A stretch of DNA of 64,000 bases, from NCBI GenBank assembly GCA_030141605.1, contig JAQGDQ010000101.1, positions 132,501-196,500 on the forward strand, written 5' to 3'. Of the stretch, positions 34,901-50,400 are shown in pieces (positions within the stretch are counted from its first letter, which is position 1; each line of letters begins with the position of its first letter). The notes beneath the pieces were generated by a model. It worked only from the letters and a program-made list of their open reading frames with translations. It searched no databases and was not told the DNA's origin. Origin of the DNA: Tubiluchus corallicola. Its lineage: Eukaryota > Priapulida > Priapulimorpha > Priapulimorphida > Tubiluchidae. The position numbers and the translations under genes are program-made.

Positions 34901-37900
34901 CGATACAATTAAAACTATAAAATTACAAAGATGATTTAAAATAGTCTTTAGGAACACCAAAAAGCTTTTAAAAACAAGCAAGTTTTTAATTCGGATTTAA
35001 AAGTATCAAAAAGTATGTGATTATAAAAAATCAAACTTCAACCTTAAAACTGAGTTTAAAGATACGTTCTTACAGAAAATTTGATTGTGTTCTAGATAAT
35101 ATAGATGAAAGCATGGCAAACATACTGGACAATCCATTACCACCCTGGCCATTGTATTTTGGCACTTGGGTGAAAAAAGTCATAAGCATTGTCATTGCTA
35201 TTCAATGCGCCGTCACGTTTAGCGGAAACATTCTTGCCATCGGATCATTTATTAGAGATAAGAAACTTCGTACAACCCATAATGTATACATTGTTCATTT
35301 GGCTGCAAATGACGCAATGGTGGGAATCTTCCATATACCATTAATGTGGTGGGATCTGTATTACAGCAGCTGGCACACGTTTTCCTTATACAATAAGGTA
35401 TTCTGTGATACAGTTGTGCTTGTAGAAGTGGCTACCGGTTTCGTAGCTACAGGGAATGTCATTTTAATAAGTTGGGACACATACAAACTAATAATCGATG
35501 GAGCCCTTTATAGTCTAAAGAATACTATCAAGAAAGCTGTTATGTATTTGGTCACACTGTGGTGTTTCACGATTGTTTTTTATGGTATTGCTGTCTATGC
35601 TTGGGTGGACATAGTTGGATACACTATACATGACTCACTTTTGTACTGTGATGTAGAATTCAATCATCACAGAGAATTCACCATTTTCAGAAATATCTTA
35701 ACAATCTTCACACCAATGGTTCTACTGGCTTCGCTAAACATTGTCATATATCGTAACATACGCAGAAGATCCGTAAAAGCAATCCAACCAAACAATGCAG
35801 ATGTCACTCTGCAGAAACACAAAAAAGCTGCTCATGCAATGTTTCTCATTGTCTCATGCTTTGTTATTACATGGGCACCCTTTGCCTTGTACACAATAAT
35901 AAGACAATTCTGTGAATCTTGCTCTCATCCACACATTTACTTTCTCACCAATTGGTTCATCTATCTAAACTCCCTTGTAAATCCATTCCTATATGCTGCA
36001 TCAAGTCCTAGATTTAGAATGAATTACAAAAACTTTGCAAGATACGCCTACATGAAGATGAGAGCACTTAGGACTAATACAACAACACAGCAATCATAAA
36101 ACGAAGTGGGGAGCAGGCTAGCAAGCTTGAGGAGTTCTAAGCATATGAGATGTACTAAAAAGTAAAGGAATGGCTATGTAATCATACTCATTTTGGCAAA
36201 TAAATCATAAATTCTTAAATTTAAACCCAAAAACCTTAGGGATTAAAAAACTGCATTTCCATACCTAAAGCTGACAAAATGAACAAGCTTTTAGAACGAT
36301 GCAGCACTACAATACATTTTGTAATTAATAAATATTATGATACATATTTCTCTACAGTTAGCAAAAGTCCTGCAAAAATTCAATAAGTCTTTGCCTTTTA
36401 ATGATGATTTCATTTAACAATGAGGAAGTCTTGGCATTGACTAATGAGAGTGCAATCCATCTATGAAAGTTTCATTTTGACAATCTAGTTGTCAGCAGAA
36501 AATTTGAATACAATGAATGGAGGTTGTTTGAAAACATAGAACATAAGATAAACATATCTCAGAACAACATGCAGCCGTGCCTAGATGTCTGCAAATGTAA
36601 AAAATACTCAAAAAATTCTTTAATTTCCTCTGATGAAAAGCTGTGAAAACTAAAACAATATTTTCTGTCATTTCTTGTTATTTTTGGTGTTTCTCTTCAC
36701 ACTAAAACTTTGGAAAAATGCTGAGATTGTAATCATTTTTATCATTTCGAAAACATCACACAGTTTTGCGGACTTGAGCTTTTTCGAAAATTTCTGTACA
36801 TTCCTCAAAAATTTTAGGCATTGCTGACAATCAAAAATGTCAATCAAATACTGTGAGTAACTACCATATGTAGCAAATGCATGTACAGCTATGCAAGTAC
36901 CTGAGTTCTTAATATTCGTAATTGTACAATTCCCTCATTGTCCTCTTCTTTACTTCTCTCCGTTGATAACTGTAACCGGCCAATTAAATTAATTTTACCC
37001 CTTTTCTGTAGTTTGGCATTTTTCCTGTCAAAAATAGAATAGCTTTTTCAGCAACAGTAAACTGGAAGATGTAGTCAGAGTCACAGTATTTTTCTATTCT
37101 TAATGAAAGAAGCTTAAATTGAAATAAGTAAACACAGGCCAAAAAAGAAAGTAAGTTCTATTTATCTTGTCTATACAGGTCAGTTTACACTTTAAAATAA
37201 ATAATTACAATGTTTGTAACAGTATGTGAGTAAATATATGTCACATGTTAAAACAGGAGTATATATGTATTTAAACTGTCATAATCTATGTAACGATAAC
37301 AATGTACGTTTCATGTGGGTATTGCACTGAGACTGAACTTTGAACCTTTAACTGTTTGTGTAGTTAGAACACTGTTGTTCTTTTAATTATAAATGAATTA
37401 TTGTCCAATGTACTATAATCTTTCAATATACGTCATGTTATGGCATCATCATACTAGTATTATTACTGTTATTGTATTATATTATTGTTACTAGACAGTC
37501 AAGTATTTAATGTTAAGGCAGTCTAAAATACTGAATATAACAAAAGAAATTTAAAAATTATTGTCAATGATACAATATTAGGAACATCTTGTTCGTTTCT
37601 TATTACTGACATGATTAAATGTAATAAAACGAACTAAGAAGCCAGTTTTATTCAGCAAAAGTATAAAAATAACTTACACTAAAGCAAACTGTTGGTTGAC
37701 CCAAAATTTAGAGTCATCGGTGAAGTCTTTCGGTGATTTAGGTTCCGGATCACATAATAAAACCTGCCTTTTGATCTTTGGAAATGCTATCAGCGACTAA
37801 AAACAAAAAATACAATAAAACACAATGGCATTAAAAAAAATTGGCAACACAAGCACATAATATCACTAGCCATTGTAATTTGCATAGCAAAACAAAGTTG

Positions 37901-40900
37901 AAATTATAAAGCATGGCAAAATACAACACTGTTGGGCCTGAATGCACTTAGGTGTCTGGTCATAAAAATCATTCCTCAGATTCACAAACGAGGATGGATT
38001 TATTATTAGATAAAATTGCTTACCCTGGATTACCCTATTACCATAGCAAAAAATAGCTGCTAGGTTTATAAGTAACGTTTGCGAAATAGTGACTCAGTGC
38101 ATAAAGTTCAATAGCTGAGATGTATGCTGCTTCGTGCATTATTCTTAACTAAAAATTGTAATTAAGTAAATATACACATTTGCAAAGTGCTATGCAAATT
38201 CAAATAAAATCAGTTTTTATATATACTATAGTGATTGCTATCTATAAACTTGTTAGCTAGCAAAACTGCAATGAAAAGTTACCCATAAGGTCCTCCGAAG
38301 TTCGACATCTGGTAGTTCCGTGGCTAATTTTAAATTTTCGAAAGATATTTTATCACGAGGACGTTGATTCCAGGCGAATAGCACAGCCATTTGAAATGTG
38401 GTGACCTCCAAATCATAACGACCTATGTCATTGGCAAAGGCAATCTAGAACAACATAAATAAGTAAATAAATAAACAAAGCATATTTTATAAAGCACAAG
38501 TTCAAGCAAAGTGCTTTCAATGGCACACTGTACAGTAAAACTGCATAGTTACAGATGCACAATTAAGAAAAAGTAACACTAATAAAAGTTTTTAAAAGTT
38601 TTGCACAAAATATACAAAATGAATCACCTCCTGCAAAGAAATTACGGTAAAAAATATGTCGTTATTGAAGTCTACAACATAATAAATTTTAAAGAGATGG
38701 GTCTTCAAGTGTTTTTTAAATAGTTGCAAGGTAGATACAGTTCTAAGGTTTTAAGGCAAAGAATTCCTGTATTTTCGTACAATAAAAAAATCCTTGGCCT
38801 CCAAGTCTTTTTTTAAAAGGTATTAATAGTTCATTATGGGAAGATTCATTGTGGCTTGCCCGTGTGTTTTAACAATTGTTTTAACAATAATTGTAAAATT
38901 ATTTACAATTCATTGAAAAATCTGCTGCGAACATGAGTTCAAGCCATTACTATGCCTGCAGTACTAAAATAACATACAATTCCATTTGACATGACGTGAT
39001 GCCATTGTAGCTTGCGACCATTGTGTTTTCGGCGGTAAAATTCCTCCACCTCAGGTATATAATCCTCCAGTTCTCGAGGCAATGAGCAAGCTACACGTTC
39101 ACTGGAGCGGGCCCACGCTCCTGCATTCAGTATCTTTATGTTAACTGAATCTACAATGAAAAATTCACATAGGCAGAATTAAAATTAATAGCAGCTAGAG
39201 AAATTATTCTATACAGAAATACATGAAATATGAACTTGTGCATGACAATGCATAGCATTTTTGCTATAACACGAAAAAAACTGAAACACAAATAACACGA
39301 TCATGACGAAAATAACTTAAATTAAATTTTTGAAAACAAGTTTGCTGAAATAAAAAGGCTGGTATGAGTCCAGCTTTAATTCACGGGTCTTTATATTACA
39401 ACTACAGTATTCTGACATCAAAATTATATATTAATTTTAACAATTTCAACCATATTCAGCAAAATTTTCCTTATTAACCGAGAACTTTCTGTATTTGAAG
39501 TTCTCCTGCTGCAATGCTAACTCTGGAGCACAGACGTAAAATCGCATTATGACTACATATATGTATATATATATATATATATATAGAAAATAACGTTGCA
39601 TATAAGCGTAAAATGCAGCGATAAACTCATGAAGCCAAGTTTAATGCCACCAAAATTCTCGTAAAGTGCAGACCAGGCAATGAAATTATTATTTGGTTTC
39701 TTTTGTACTTACTAGCTTAATAAATTTTTAGAAATTTATTAAGGTATCCATAACTTTTGAAAATAGAACTGCCGTGCAATATTAAAAAATACTTAACATA
39801 AGTGCAGTGACATATGCACCAATCAAAATACTGTACTATTAACAGACTTTACAAGCTTAATAAATTGATTCAACTAGAGCTGTAAATGTTAAATGCTAGC
39901 AAACAACATAGCAAACAGACTGTTGAGTTATACCTGCTATAGATTCTTTACTAATTCTGGTGGTGTCTTTGAATTCCTGATTCAAGTCTTGACTCACTTT
40001 TATATCTTGGAACATACGGGCAAGTTTATTGACATAATCAGCAGGCATACCAACTTCCTAAAATAAACAGTATATAAATGATTTAGTTTTTTTTAGATTT
40101 TAATTTTTACACTGAATAGTGGTAAGCAATGCCTAATTAAATGATAACGTCACTAACTGCAAAAACTATTTTATACAAGTTTATCTGCAATTGGAGCTGC
40201 AATTGGCTATTACAGTTGATGAATAGTACCATACAATGCCAAATTAAATTAACTCATAACTATACTATTTTGATAACTGACAACGAAAATCAAGCAGCAT
40301 GAGGCAAAGATTATATCAACTAACTAAATTCTTAGAGAAAGAATGTCCCTGTACTCTAACCTGCTTTCATTATGCTGCGACTAATGTCACAGAAAAACAG
40401 CTAAACAAATTGGTTGTGGCTAAAAAAAACTAAAAAAAAATTGGCTAAAAAATTAGAGGGTGATCTGGCCCTGATTTAAATGATAACTGTGCAAACTGTT
40501 ACAGTAAACAAAAATACAAAGTTACCTTCTACAACAAAAATCAAAGCTTACAGACTTGTACTGTAAATTCAGTCAATGATTAAAGAAATTACGAAGTAAG
40601 TTTTTTTATTTGACGAAGTGATACTATAATATCAGTTTCCTATTAAATTACTGTGGATTCCGTGGATATACTCAATCCTCTTCATTGAGTCAGCAATGAA
40701 GTGCCATTTTACAAGATCAAAGCCATGTGTTTTGCTAGCTTTATACAAAGACACATATCTTTTCCAGCATTTGTTGTTTAATTTACTTTTTACTCGTCCT
40801 TAGTTACAGTTTCTTAAATTACAATATAATTTTTCACAAATATTATTCAAAAGTAAGTTGTCATATGACTGGTATCATTTGGTACCATCTCTGATATGAC

Positions 40901-43900
40901 AGGATGAACATTCTAAGTACAAATATTTACATAAATTGTGGTCGCCTTGCCTTTAGCCATTATTTTAGCAAACTAATTTCATGTGCATTGTATTTTGCAC
41001 ATAATTACGAAAATAGCGTGTGTCTTTAATGTGTTTTTACAGTTGTATGCTGTTTTATTGTAATTTCAGTAATTTTAGTCTTATATTTAATGTATAGTCT
41101 CAGTGTATTATATACATCTTATTTCGCTTAGATGTGTCTCTTATGTCGATTTTAAATGTGAAATAAAAGTATGAATTGAATTGAATTGAATTTAGCAAAT
41201 AAAATTAGGTTGCAACAAAACATTTAAAACTATATTTTTTTTACAAAAGTTGCAAAAACTTACCCGCAACCATTCAACCATGTTTTCTTCTTTTTCATTA
41301 TCAGCGGAAGTATCAAGTACAAGACGTCGTGTAAGATGTGCCCGATGATATCTCATAAACACGTCTTTATTTTGAACGTATTTTAAAACTAGCAGCTAAA
41401 AAGTAAAACATTATGGAGCGAACTAATGAATATGCAAAAAGGCATTATAATTGTAATGTGAAGATTATTATTAACGGTGCTGCAAACCCACTAATAATTA
41501 AATTTTGAATCCAAATTTGAAAGACAAGAAATGTAAAAAAGTTGGAATGGAGTCTTGACTTGAAGTCGGTAGCTTCTGCTTACACTGCAGACACATTCAA
41601 CCACTAGGCCACCAGATTCCCCGGTAGTAAAGCAGCAATATTTTTTACATTTCCTGTCTTTCAAGTGTGAATAACAAAATTTAATTAATTAATCTTTGTA
41701 ACATCACATAGGTATCTTCTACATTTAAATATCTATGAAAAGTTGCAGTTCTGACAGGAAACCTGTATAACCTGACAGGAAAATTTGCTTTATCTGTGCC
41801 ATTTACAAATATACATTTAAAAAATACACTTTCATAACAAACAAATTAGTAAACATTTATAGTACAGTAGTCGCCTTTTAATAGATTCACGGTTAATAGA
41901 CTCAATCACTTAATTGACTCAAAAATGCCTGGAACGGGCCACTTCTATTCAAATATACATAAAAACTATCCGTAATTGACTCAAATAACTTCGCTTAATT
42001 GACTCAATATTTTTCCTTCACGTACTCAAAATAAGACATTTGTATGTGCCCAAACAGCCTTTCCTACTTTTATGTCACCTTTACTTCCCTTTTGTGCACT
42101 ATTTATGTAGAAACAATCGTGGTAAATACAGTTTTGTTTGTAAGCTGGTACGTTTAACATGCACTAATACGCTAGTGTAGCGGTTTTGCTTTGAATCTGT
42201 TACTCCCCCACTGTTACCCAAAGAATTTCTGGAAGCTAAACATTTAATCACTTGCCTAGTGGTTTCCTTTTGATGCTCTAGTTGCAAATCATGCTTTCAG
42301 GCTTAATGAGTTAATAGTCAAAGATGCAGGTACAGTAATCAGCCAGTATTCCTTGTGACTTACAAGAGCATATATCATACAGCAAATAAGGGAGTTAAGA
42401 AGTTTGAAAAATGGAGCATAAGCGTAAAGATCTAACAGTTAAGGAGAAACTGAAAATTTTCGAGCAGTACGAAAAACTTCCAAAGATGGGGCAGAGGTGT
42501 GCAGCAGTGCAGTTGAAAATTTTCCAAAGTACTCTCACCAGAATATTGAAAAAAAACGATCTGAAATTGAGCAATCAGCAAGCCAAAATGAGAATCTAGC
42601 ATCTAACACTGTGAAGTGCAGTCAGCGTTAAAAGTGTGGTTTACAATGCAAGAGAAAAGGATGCTCGAGTGAACGCTCCTTTAATGCGACAGAAAGCGAC
42701 TGCGTGCATCACACAGCAACAGATTTTCAACATTTCTAAAATTAGGAGAACTTTGTGAGCCAACTTCTTCGCGAGAAAATATAGCAGCCAACTTTGAAGG
42801 AATTTTTGTAATTTTTGCAAATAAACAGACTTGTGTGATTTAGAACAGTATACTTTTTAATTTACTGTTAATTCACTTATATAAATTAATATTTTAATTT
42901 TTTTTTCTAATTTTTAACTGCACAAAGAAATTTAGGCACTACTTCGATTCTAAAATTGATTAAATGCCTTTGCAGTGCATAGTAAGCTGATGACTCATAC
43001 TTCTATAGCAGTAACACTAAACCCATCGGTTAATATGTTCAATCAGTTAATTGGGTCAAAACATTTCGGTCCCAAAGTGAGTCTATTAAGCGGTGACTAC
43101 TGTACAAGAATATAATACTAAACGTTACTACAGCTGCTAATGCTTTTATGTAATTTGTCTATAATTATACCAGGATACTTACAACATTTTTTAATTTTGC
43201 TTCAATTTCATCTGAGGTGAGTTTTTTGCTAAGTGGAGTTTTTCTGAGCAGCATGTCACAGTAGTTAGCCAGCAACTCTGGACATTTTGACTCTGGTTGC
43301 GTCTTATTTATGACCCTGAAAATCCATTTTAACATTATAGGAAGCAAAAAAAGTTAGACAGTTACAAATTTGTAATAGTTTCAAGTTATAATCCAGAAAA
43401 CTGCTATTACACAGAAAAGTGATACACTAGCAAAATGATGCCTTAGAATACAGATGTCTTGGTACACAGAAATTTAATCAACATTTTAATGAAAAACTTC
43501 TTAGCAAATTTATTTGCTAATGTATTTCTAGTAAATTAGCATAAAAGTATTATGTGTAAATGATTTCTTGTTCTTAAAAGATTTGATCTTGAAAATGATA
43601 CTAGTGACGTAGCATGATATCTTTGAATCGAGCTTACAAAATAATACCTTTACAAACCTAAAATTCGATACCAAAGCATTGTCATTGTCAATCACATGTA
43701 CTGGCATCGAGTTCTTTGCAGCCAAATATAAATTTGAGTCAAAATTTATTTTAACAAGTAGAAATGTAAAATAGCGAAAACGAACCCTTTTTGTTTTGTT
43801 GGAAGCTCAAGCCTGAATACTGTTGTATCATTGACTACACATTTATAACCCTGAAAGAAAATTGACGTCAATGCATTCTTCAATAGACAGGATACATGCA

Positions 43901-44423
43901 GCAATTAGTTTGGTAAAATATTTGCTTTCAATGTGGATAAAGAATGCATCAAGTGTAAATTTATGGAATTAAAGATCACCTTCAATAGAAAGCTTCTGCT
44001 GACAACAAAAATGCACTTGTTTCTTGAACATTTTACTGAATTGCTGAAAGTTTTCCCTGTTTTATTGTTTTCCACTACATATATTTCAGGACACTAATTA
44101 AAGCTCTTTTTTGTAACAATGAATTCTATTCATTTTTAGTACATCTGTATTTTGTTTGTAAACATGACATTCTATGACTTTAGTACGTTAATTTAAACTC
44201 CATATTTTTATTTGTAGCTACGACTTTCTATTCATTCTCATGCAAATTTTAACCTATAAATTTTAAATTTTAACTGCTTAAGCTATTTTACTGTAAACTG
44301 TAACTGTGAATTTTTATTCAGTATCACACATAGCAGCGACTGAATGTGTTATTTTTTATCTCCCTTAATTTCATTGTAAAAAGCACTGAGATCATTAGAT
44401 TGGGTGTGTTTTTAAGAATAAAC

Positions 44424-44487
<64 letters not shown>

Positions 44488-47400
44488 GTTATCATTATTA
44501 AAATAGCTCTTTAAAAAATGGTTGTTGTGTCAAAGATTGATGCAAGTGCTATAATGTTGTCGTGAAGTTTGGGCTTCACGATTCGCCCCCCATAGAGAAG
44601 CCATTGAATTGAATTGATTTCACGTGTAACTGTAGAAAAGAAGTGAGGCAGTTGTTGAGTTGGTATGAAAGGGCAAACTAGCATATTGCGTTCGAAAAAA
44701 AAGAATAAAGTTTAGCGTTACGACGGTGGTAAAAATTCTCGTCTTTTCGTTTTATTTGTCACAAAAGTCACCACGACAATTGGTGCAAGGAAACCCGGGA
44801 ATACCAGGAACATTTAGATGCGTTTATTAGAAAGCATTTCAAGCGCAAAATAAAGACTATTTCGGCACATAAAAGTAAACGGGTGTCTACGTACGATTTT
44901 ACCTGGCTTCAAGCTTTTGACCTGCAACGTTTGTTAGCGAAATCTGTTTGGACTATGAACGATAATGAACGTAATCTCGTATTCGTACGCTCCTTTGAAG
45001 ACGATCGTAACTGTCAAGTTTCGAAAAGACTGTGCGGAGTCAACAATGAACTATTTTTGTTGCTGAAACCTGTTGATTAACATCGAGCTTTGACTTTACT
45101 GAGGTGGTTCGTCATGCCAAACAAGGATCAAAAGCCCGACGGAAGTATCCCAGCTAGTGCTAGAGACTTAGGCTACATTAAACAAGCACGAACCAAGGCA
45201 AGGAAAAGCCTGCAAGAGGAAATCGAGCTAGCTAACGAATTGGTGTCAAGAGATGAGTCAACGATTGGTGACATTTCAAACTATCTGCAGCGTGTCAAGA
45301 TGTGCAAACACACTCTCCAGAATCGTTTGGCAAAGCTGGAAGATCTCACATTAAAGTTCTCGGAGCGTGGTATGACAGCTGAGGCAGACGAAGCAACAAT
45401 AAAAGCAGCAGACCAGTACTTGGAGGAAGATAACGAATTCCTTGGCACGGTATCTCAAGTTACTTTTTTGTTAGATGAATGTATTACTAAGTTTTCTGTA
45501 AAAAATGTTAAAAGGGATTTAACTGATGAGTTTCACACTGTTTCTGAGATACCTCATAGTCGTGCAGTTGATAAAAAACCTACTGTTGTTCATGCGGCTG
45601 CGTCCGCATCTCAATTTACTGATAATGACTCACCTGTTGCTCCGCCCCGTCGCAAGAGAAATATTAGTCTTGCCCCTATCACGCCAACTAGTGGTAACCT
45701 TGTACAGTCACACAGTTATGTTAAACTGCCAAAATTCGAACTGAAATCATTTTCTGGGCAGATTTTAGAATGGCGTGAATTTTGGGATGCGTTCAAAACT
45801 ATGGTTCATGATCACCCAGATTTAGAAAATATTCAAAAATTTCAGTATTTGAAGAGCAAGCTTACAGGTCCTGCTCTTAGTGCAGTAGAAGGTTTTTCAC
45901 TCAGTAATGAAAACTATTTGCAAGCGTTAGATGTTTTAAGAAGCCGTTTTGGCAAAGAACAAAGCATTATTAATGTACATTATAAAGCTTTGGCACATCT
46001 TGAAAACTCCGGAGAAAATGCTAAAAGTCTTAGGAAATTTCAAGATAGTCTTGAGTTGCACTTGCGATGTTTGGAGGCAGTGGGTGAATGCGTGGACAGC
46101 CGTGTTATTATCCCATTAGTATTAGAAAAATTACCACATTCAGTAGTGCAACAAATGCGCATTACAATGGACCCTGATAGCGCTTGGTCAGTTTCAGATA
46201 TAAGACAACGTCTTAATCGCCACATTCTTACTTTAGAAGCGGTTGAAAATGAAACAGCTGCCTCCAGCTTTCAGCAACCATTCTCTAAGGCTAATGAGAG
46301 ATTTCCTAAGAAGTTTGTAAGTGCATCAAGGCACGAAACTGTTCTTGGAGCTTCTGATAAGCAAAGCTCCGCCCACACGCCACAACGTAAAAACGTTAGC
46401 GCACATTCTGATTATCCAGCACGCAATTGTATTTTTTGTAAAGGCCCACATTGGGCAGATCAGTGTGGCAATTTTGCTACAGCTAGAGAGAGGAAGAGAC
46501 TTCTGAAAAAATCGTTGTTTTATTTGTCTAAGAGAAAATCATCAAGCTCACCAATGTAGATCAGGCAGAAGCTGCTATTTCTGCCATAAAAATACTCATC
46601 ACCGTAGTTTGTGCACAGAGCAATTTCCAGATAAAAATCGAGAAACAAACCTAGCTTGTTCACCCAGTTTAAGTTTGTATTCTAGTAATGAACAGGTTGT
46701 CATGCAAACAGCGCTCGTTCGTGTTAGTCACCCTGTTTCTCACAAGACTATTACAATTCGAGCCTACCTTGATTGTGGTTCTCAGTCCAGTTATATTAGT
46801 GCTAGGCTGGCTAATTTGCTGAATGTTCCTAAGGGCACTTCTGAAGTGCTTCAAGTAGCTACATTTGCAAGTAAAAATGTTAGGCAAATTTCTTGCTATG
46901 CTGCAAATATTGGTTTGCATGGTCTAAATTATGAAGATAGAGACGTCACGAGATTTCTGTGGGTAAAAAATGTCAACAAACCCCCGTCGGATCCTGGTAA
47001 TTTGCAAATATTTCGCTTCTGTCGTGTCATTTTTGGAGCTATTAGTAGCCCATTTTTGCTCTCAGGTACAGTGAGTCATCATCTCAAACAAAAAGAAGCA
47101 GATTTTCCTGTAGCTAAACAAATTTTGCGCGACATTTATGTCGACAACTTTATTTCAGGAACTTCCACTCTAGATGAAGCCAAAGTTCTTTACAGTCAGA
47201 GTAAACTGTTGTTTTCATCGGCAGGCTTCAACCTTAGAGAATGGGGGTCGAATGACACAGATTTTTTGCGTAGTATTCCAGTCGAAGACTGTATAAAATC
47301 AAGTGTTGTCAAAGTTTTAGGTATCACTTGGGACTTAAAAAATGACACTTTATCTATTGCAAAGGTAGACCCTGATCGATTGTTACAGGCTAATACAAAG

Positions 47401-50400
47401 AGACAGGTATTGAAAGCCTTAGCAAGCCTTTTTGATCCGTTGGGCGTCGCAAGCATTATAACAGTTAATGCAAAGTTGTTTTTGGCATCTTTGTGGAAAG
47501 AAAAACTAGATTGGGATGAACCCCTTTCTGAATCGCACTCAAAACGCTGGTGTGAAATTGCCTTAACGCTGCTTTCTATATTCGATTTGCACCTTCCAAG
47601 GTGTATTAGCGCATGTGAGTCTAACGCAGTATTTCAGTTAGTATGTTTCACAGATGCTTCTGAATCTGCTTACTGCGCAGTGGTTTATTTAAGAGAGACT
47701 AACATAGAATCTGATTTTTGTGCTGTCAACTTAATTTTTGCTAAAACGCGCCTTGCAGGAAAAAATATTTCGATTCCTAGATTAGAACTGCTTGCTGTTT
47801 TGATTGGAGTGAGAGCTTTAAATTTTGTAGAAACCCAGCTACATGTGAACATAACCAGGCGTATAATATTTACGGATTCGTTATGCGTACTTTATTGGTT
47901 GCAAACTCCTAAACAGTTGTCGGTGTTCGTCGAAAATCGAATTTGTGAGATTCGAAAGCAGGTTCACACTCAGTTTCGATACGTTCCGTCTCAATCGAAC
48001 CCTGCGGATGGCGCAACTAGGTCAGGTGTCAGTAAAATAGATTCGTTCTGGCTACACGGTCCGCACTTTCTCAAAGAAAATGAAAGTAACTGGCCTGAGA
48101 GCCAGTTGCCACCTCTAGAAGCTGAACGATTGACAGATGTAAATAGCGAACTAAGAAAAGGCAGTAGCATACTTTATGAGACGCAGTTTTTAACACTCGA
48201 TCAGTCCAGTCGAATTCATGATCTGTCTATGTTTGATATGAACCGATTTTCTAGCCTAAACAGGCTGTTAAACACTACTAGCTGGGTGTATCGAGCTGTA
48301 AAGCGTTTTAAAGGGGAAAGGTGTGCTATGGGCCCTATTACTGCAAATGAACGCTCCTACGCTAAGTTAAACTGGATAAAACACGTCCAAAGACAAACAT
48401 ATGTAGATAACGAAGGACGTGCAGTAGTGGTTAACCCAGCACTACAACAGCTAAATCTTGCATTAGATGAACAAGGCATTATCAGATGCTTAGGTAGGTT
48501 ACAAAATGCTAATCTCACACAAGGTATGTCTAGGCCCATTCTCTTACCTAAAAACAATCAGTTTACAGTTCTGTTGGTAGAACATGTACACAAACTAAAC
48601 CTTCATGTTGGCGTATCGCAGACCTTAGCATTATTACGTAAAGAGTTTTGGGTTCCTTCTGGGAGGGAACTGGTCAAGAAAACTTTAAATAAGTGCCGTA
48701 CTTGTCGGAAAATGGAAGGTGGAGCCTATAAGTTACCGCCAATGCCAGAATTACCTCCAGAAAGAGTCCAAGAATCTAATCCCTTTACACATGTAGGCCT
48801 CGATTACATGGGCCCCCTTACAGTCAAATATTGTATACCTGGGAGTTGTGAACCATTTTACAAAAAAGCGTATGTGTGCCTATTCACCTGTTTAGCAGTG
48901 AGGGCGGTGCATTTAGAACTCGTCACGGACTTGTCTACTGAAACGTTTATTATGTGTCTGAGACGTTTTATAGGTCGCCGAGGTGTACCCGAAACTATAA
49001 TATCAGATAATGCGCCGCAGTTTCATCTTGCTAAGCAGACGTTGGATTTGATTTTTCAAAGGGTTTTCAATTCTTGTTCTGTGCAACAATACATAGCACA
49101 AACTGGTATTAATTGGCATTTTATCATTCAGCTTTCGCCTTGGATGGGCGCGGTTTACGAGCGTTTAATGAGCCTTATTAAACGCTCTCTACGCAAAACA
49201 ATTGGTAGTAGGGCTCTTTATCAGTGTCAGTTGAGTACTTTGCTCATTGAAATTGAAAGTTTAATCAACAACCGTCCTATTACATACATTGAGTCAGACA
49301 TAGATTCCAGCTTGGTTTTAACTCCAAGTCATTTCTTGAGCATGCGCACTTTAAATTATGTGCCAGTGTACAGTGAATCCGAATCAGATCCCGATTATAC
49401 TCCCAACAGGTACAATCTTTCTGGCGAACGTCTTTTCGAAATGTGGAAGAAAGGTGTTGGTTATTTAGATTCTTTTTGGAAAATTTGGCGCAATGAATAT
49501 TTGCTTAGCCTCCAAGAAAGAATGGAGCGCCAAGTACGCCAAAAACGCGTTAAGTCGAAATTTGAGCCTCATGTAGGCGATGTAGTATTGATTGAAGATT
49601 CACTTCCCCGTGGTCAGTGGAAAGTGGGGAAAGTTGTTAATCTCATTATTAGTAAAGACAGTAAAATCAGAGCTGCTAAAGTTCGTGCTAGTAATGGTAA
49701 TATTCTGACTCGTTCTTTGAGTCAATTGTTTCCTGTTGAGTGTCCTAGGTCAGTTGATGCAAGTGCAGGTGAAAAAGGCACTTGTCCTGCACAGCATCAG
49801 CACATTGAAACCTCGCACAAAATTTTACCCAAACGTGCTGCCCCATTAGATGCTTGTGCAAAAATTAAACAACAGGCAACACGTTTATAAATTTGTCAAA
49901 CCGTTTGATGTGATTGTGCAAATGTATAATAAGATTTTCATTACTATATGTTCAAATTTGCAATGTACCAATGTGCTATCTACATAGTTGTGACCTTTAT
50001 TTCATTGTTTAATTTTGTATGACAAACAAGAGGTACTTAACATGCAAAAATTGCATAGATTTAAAGTTAAGACCCAGATAGCTATTGTTGGAATTTTCTA
50101 ACAAAATAGTTCTTATAGATCCATTGTTGTTATGCTCACGTAATTGTTATTGTATAATGATTGTTAGTTTTTTTCCAAATTGTTTTCCTGAGTGCTTGAG
50201 TGTATTAGATTTGGCCAATTTGATGTGTATTATGTATTGTATCTTTGTGCATTGTTTTTGATTCTGCATTGTTTGAATTAGGTTTGCATTGAAAGAAAAT
50301 TAAAATACGTTGCGCGCAACATAAATCTGAAAACTTTACTCGTACTAGCTACAAGTAGTGCAATTAAAAGTTATAGTATGGTAAATTTGCAAGAAAATTT

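Noticed and set aside
35017-35112. Extra 32 N-terminal codons on the GPCR
   Set aside because: This extension starts at GTG, not ATG; the first ATG at 35113 has a better context and leaves a normal short N-terminus.
44883-45080. 65-codon leader ORF in the BEL element
   Set aside because: It begins with GTG, ends before the gag ATG and resembles nothing I know; treated as untranslated leader.
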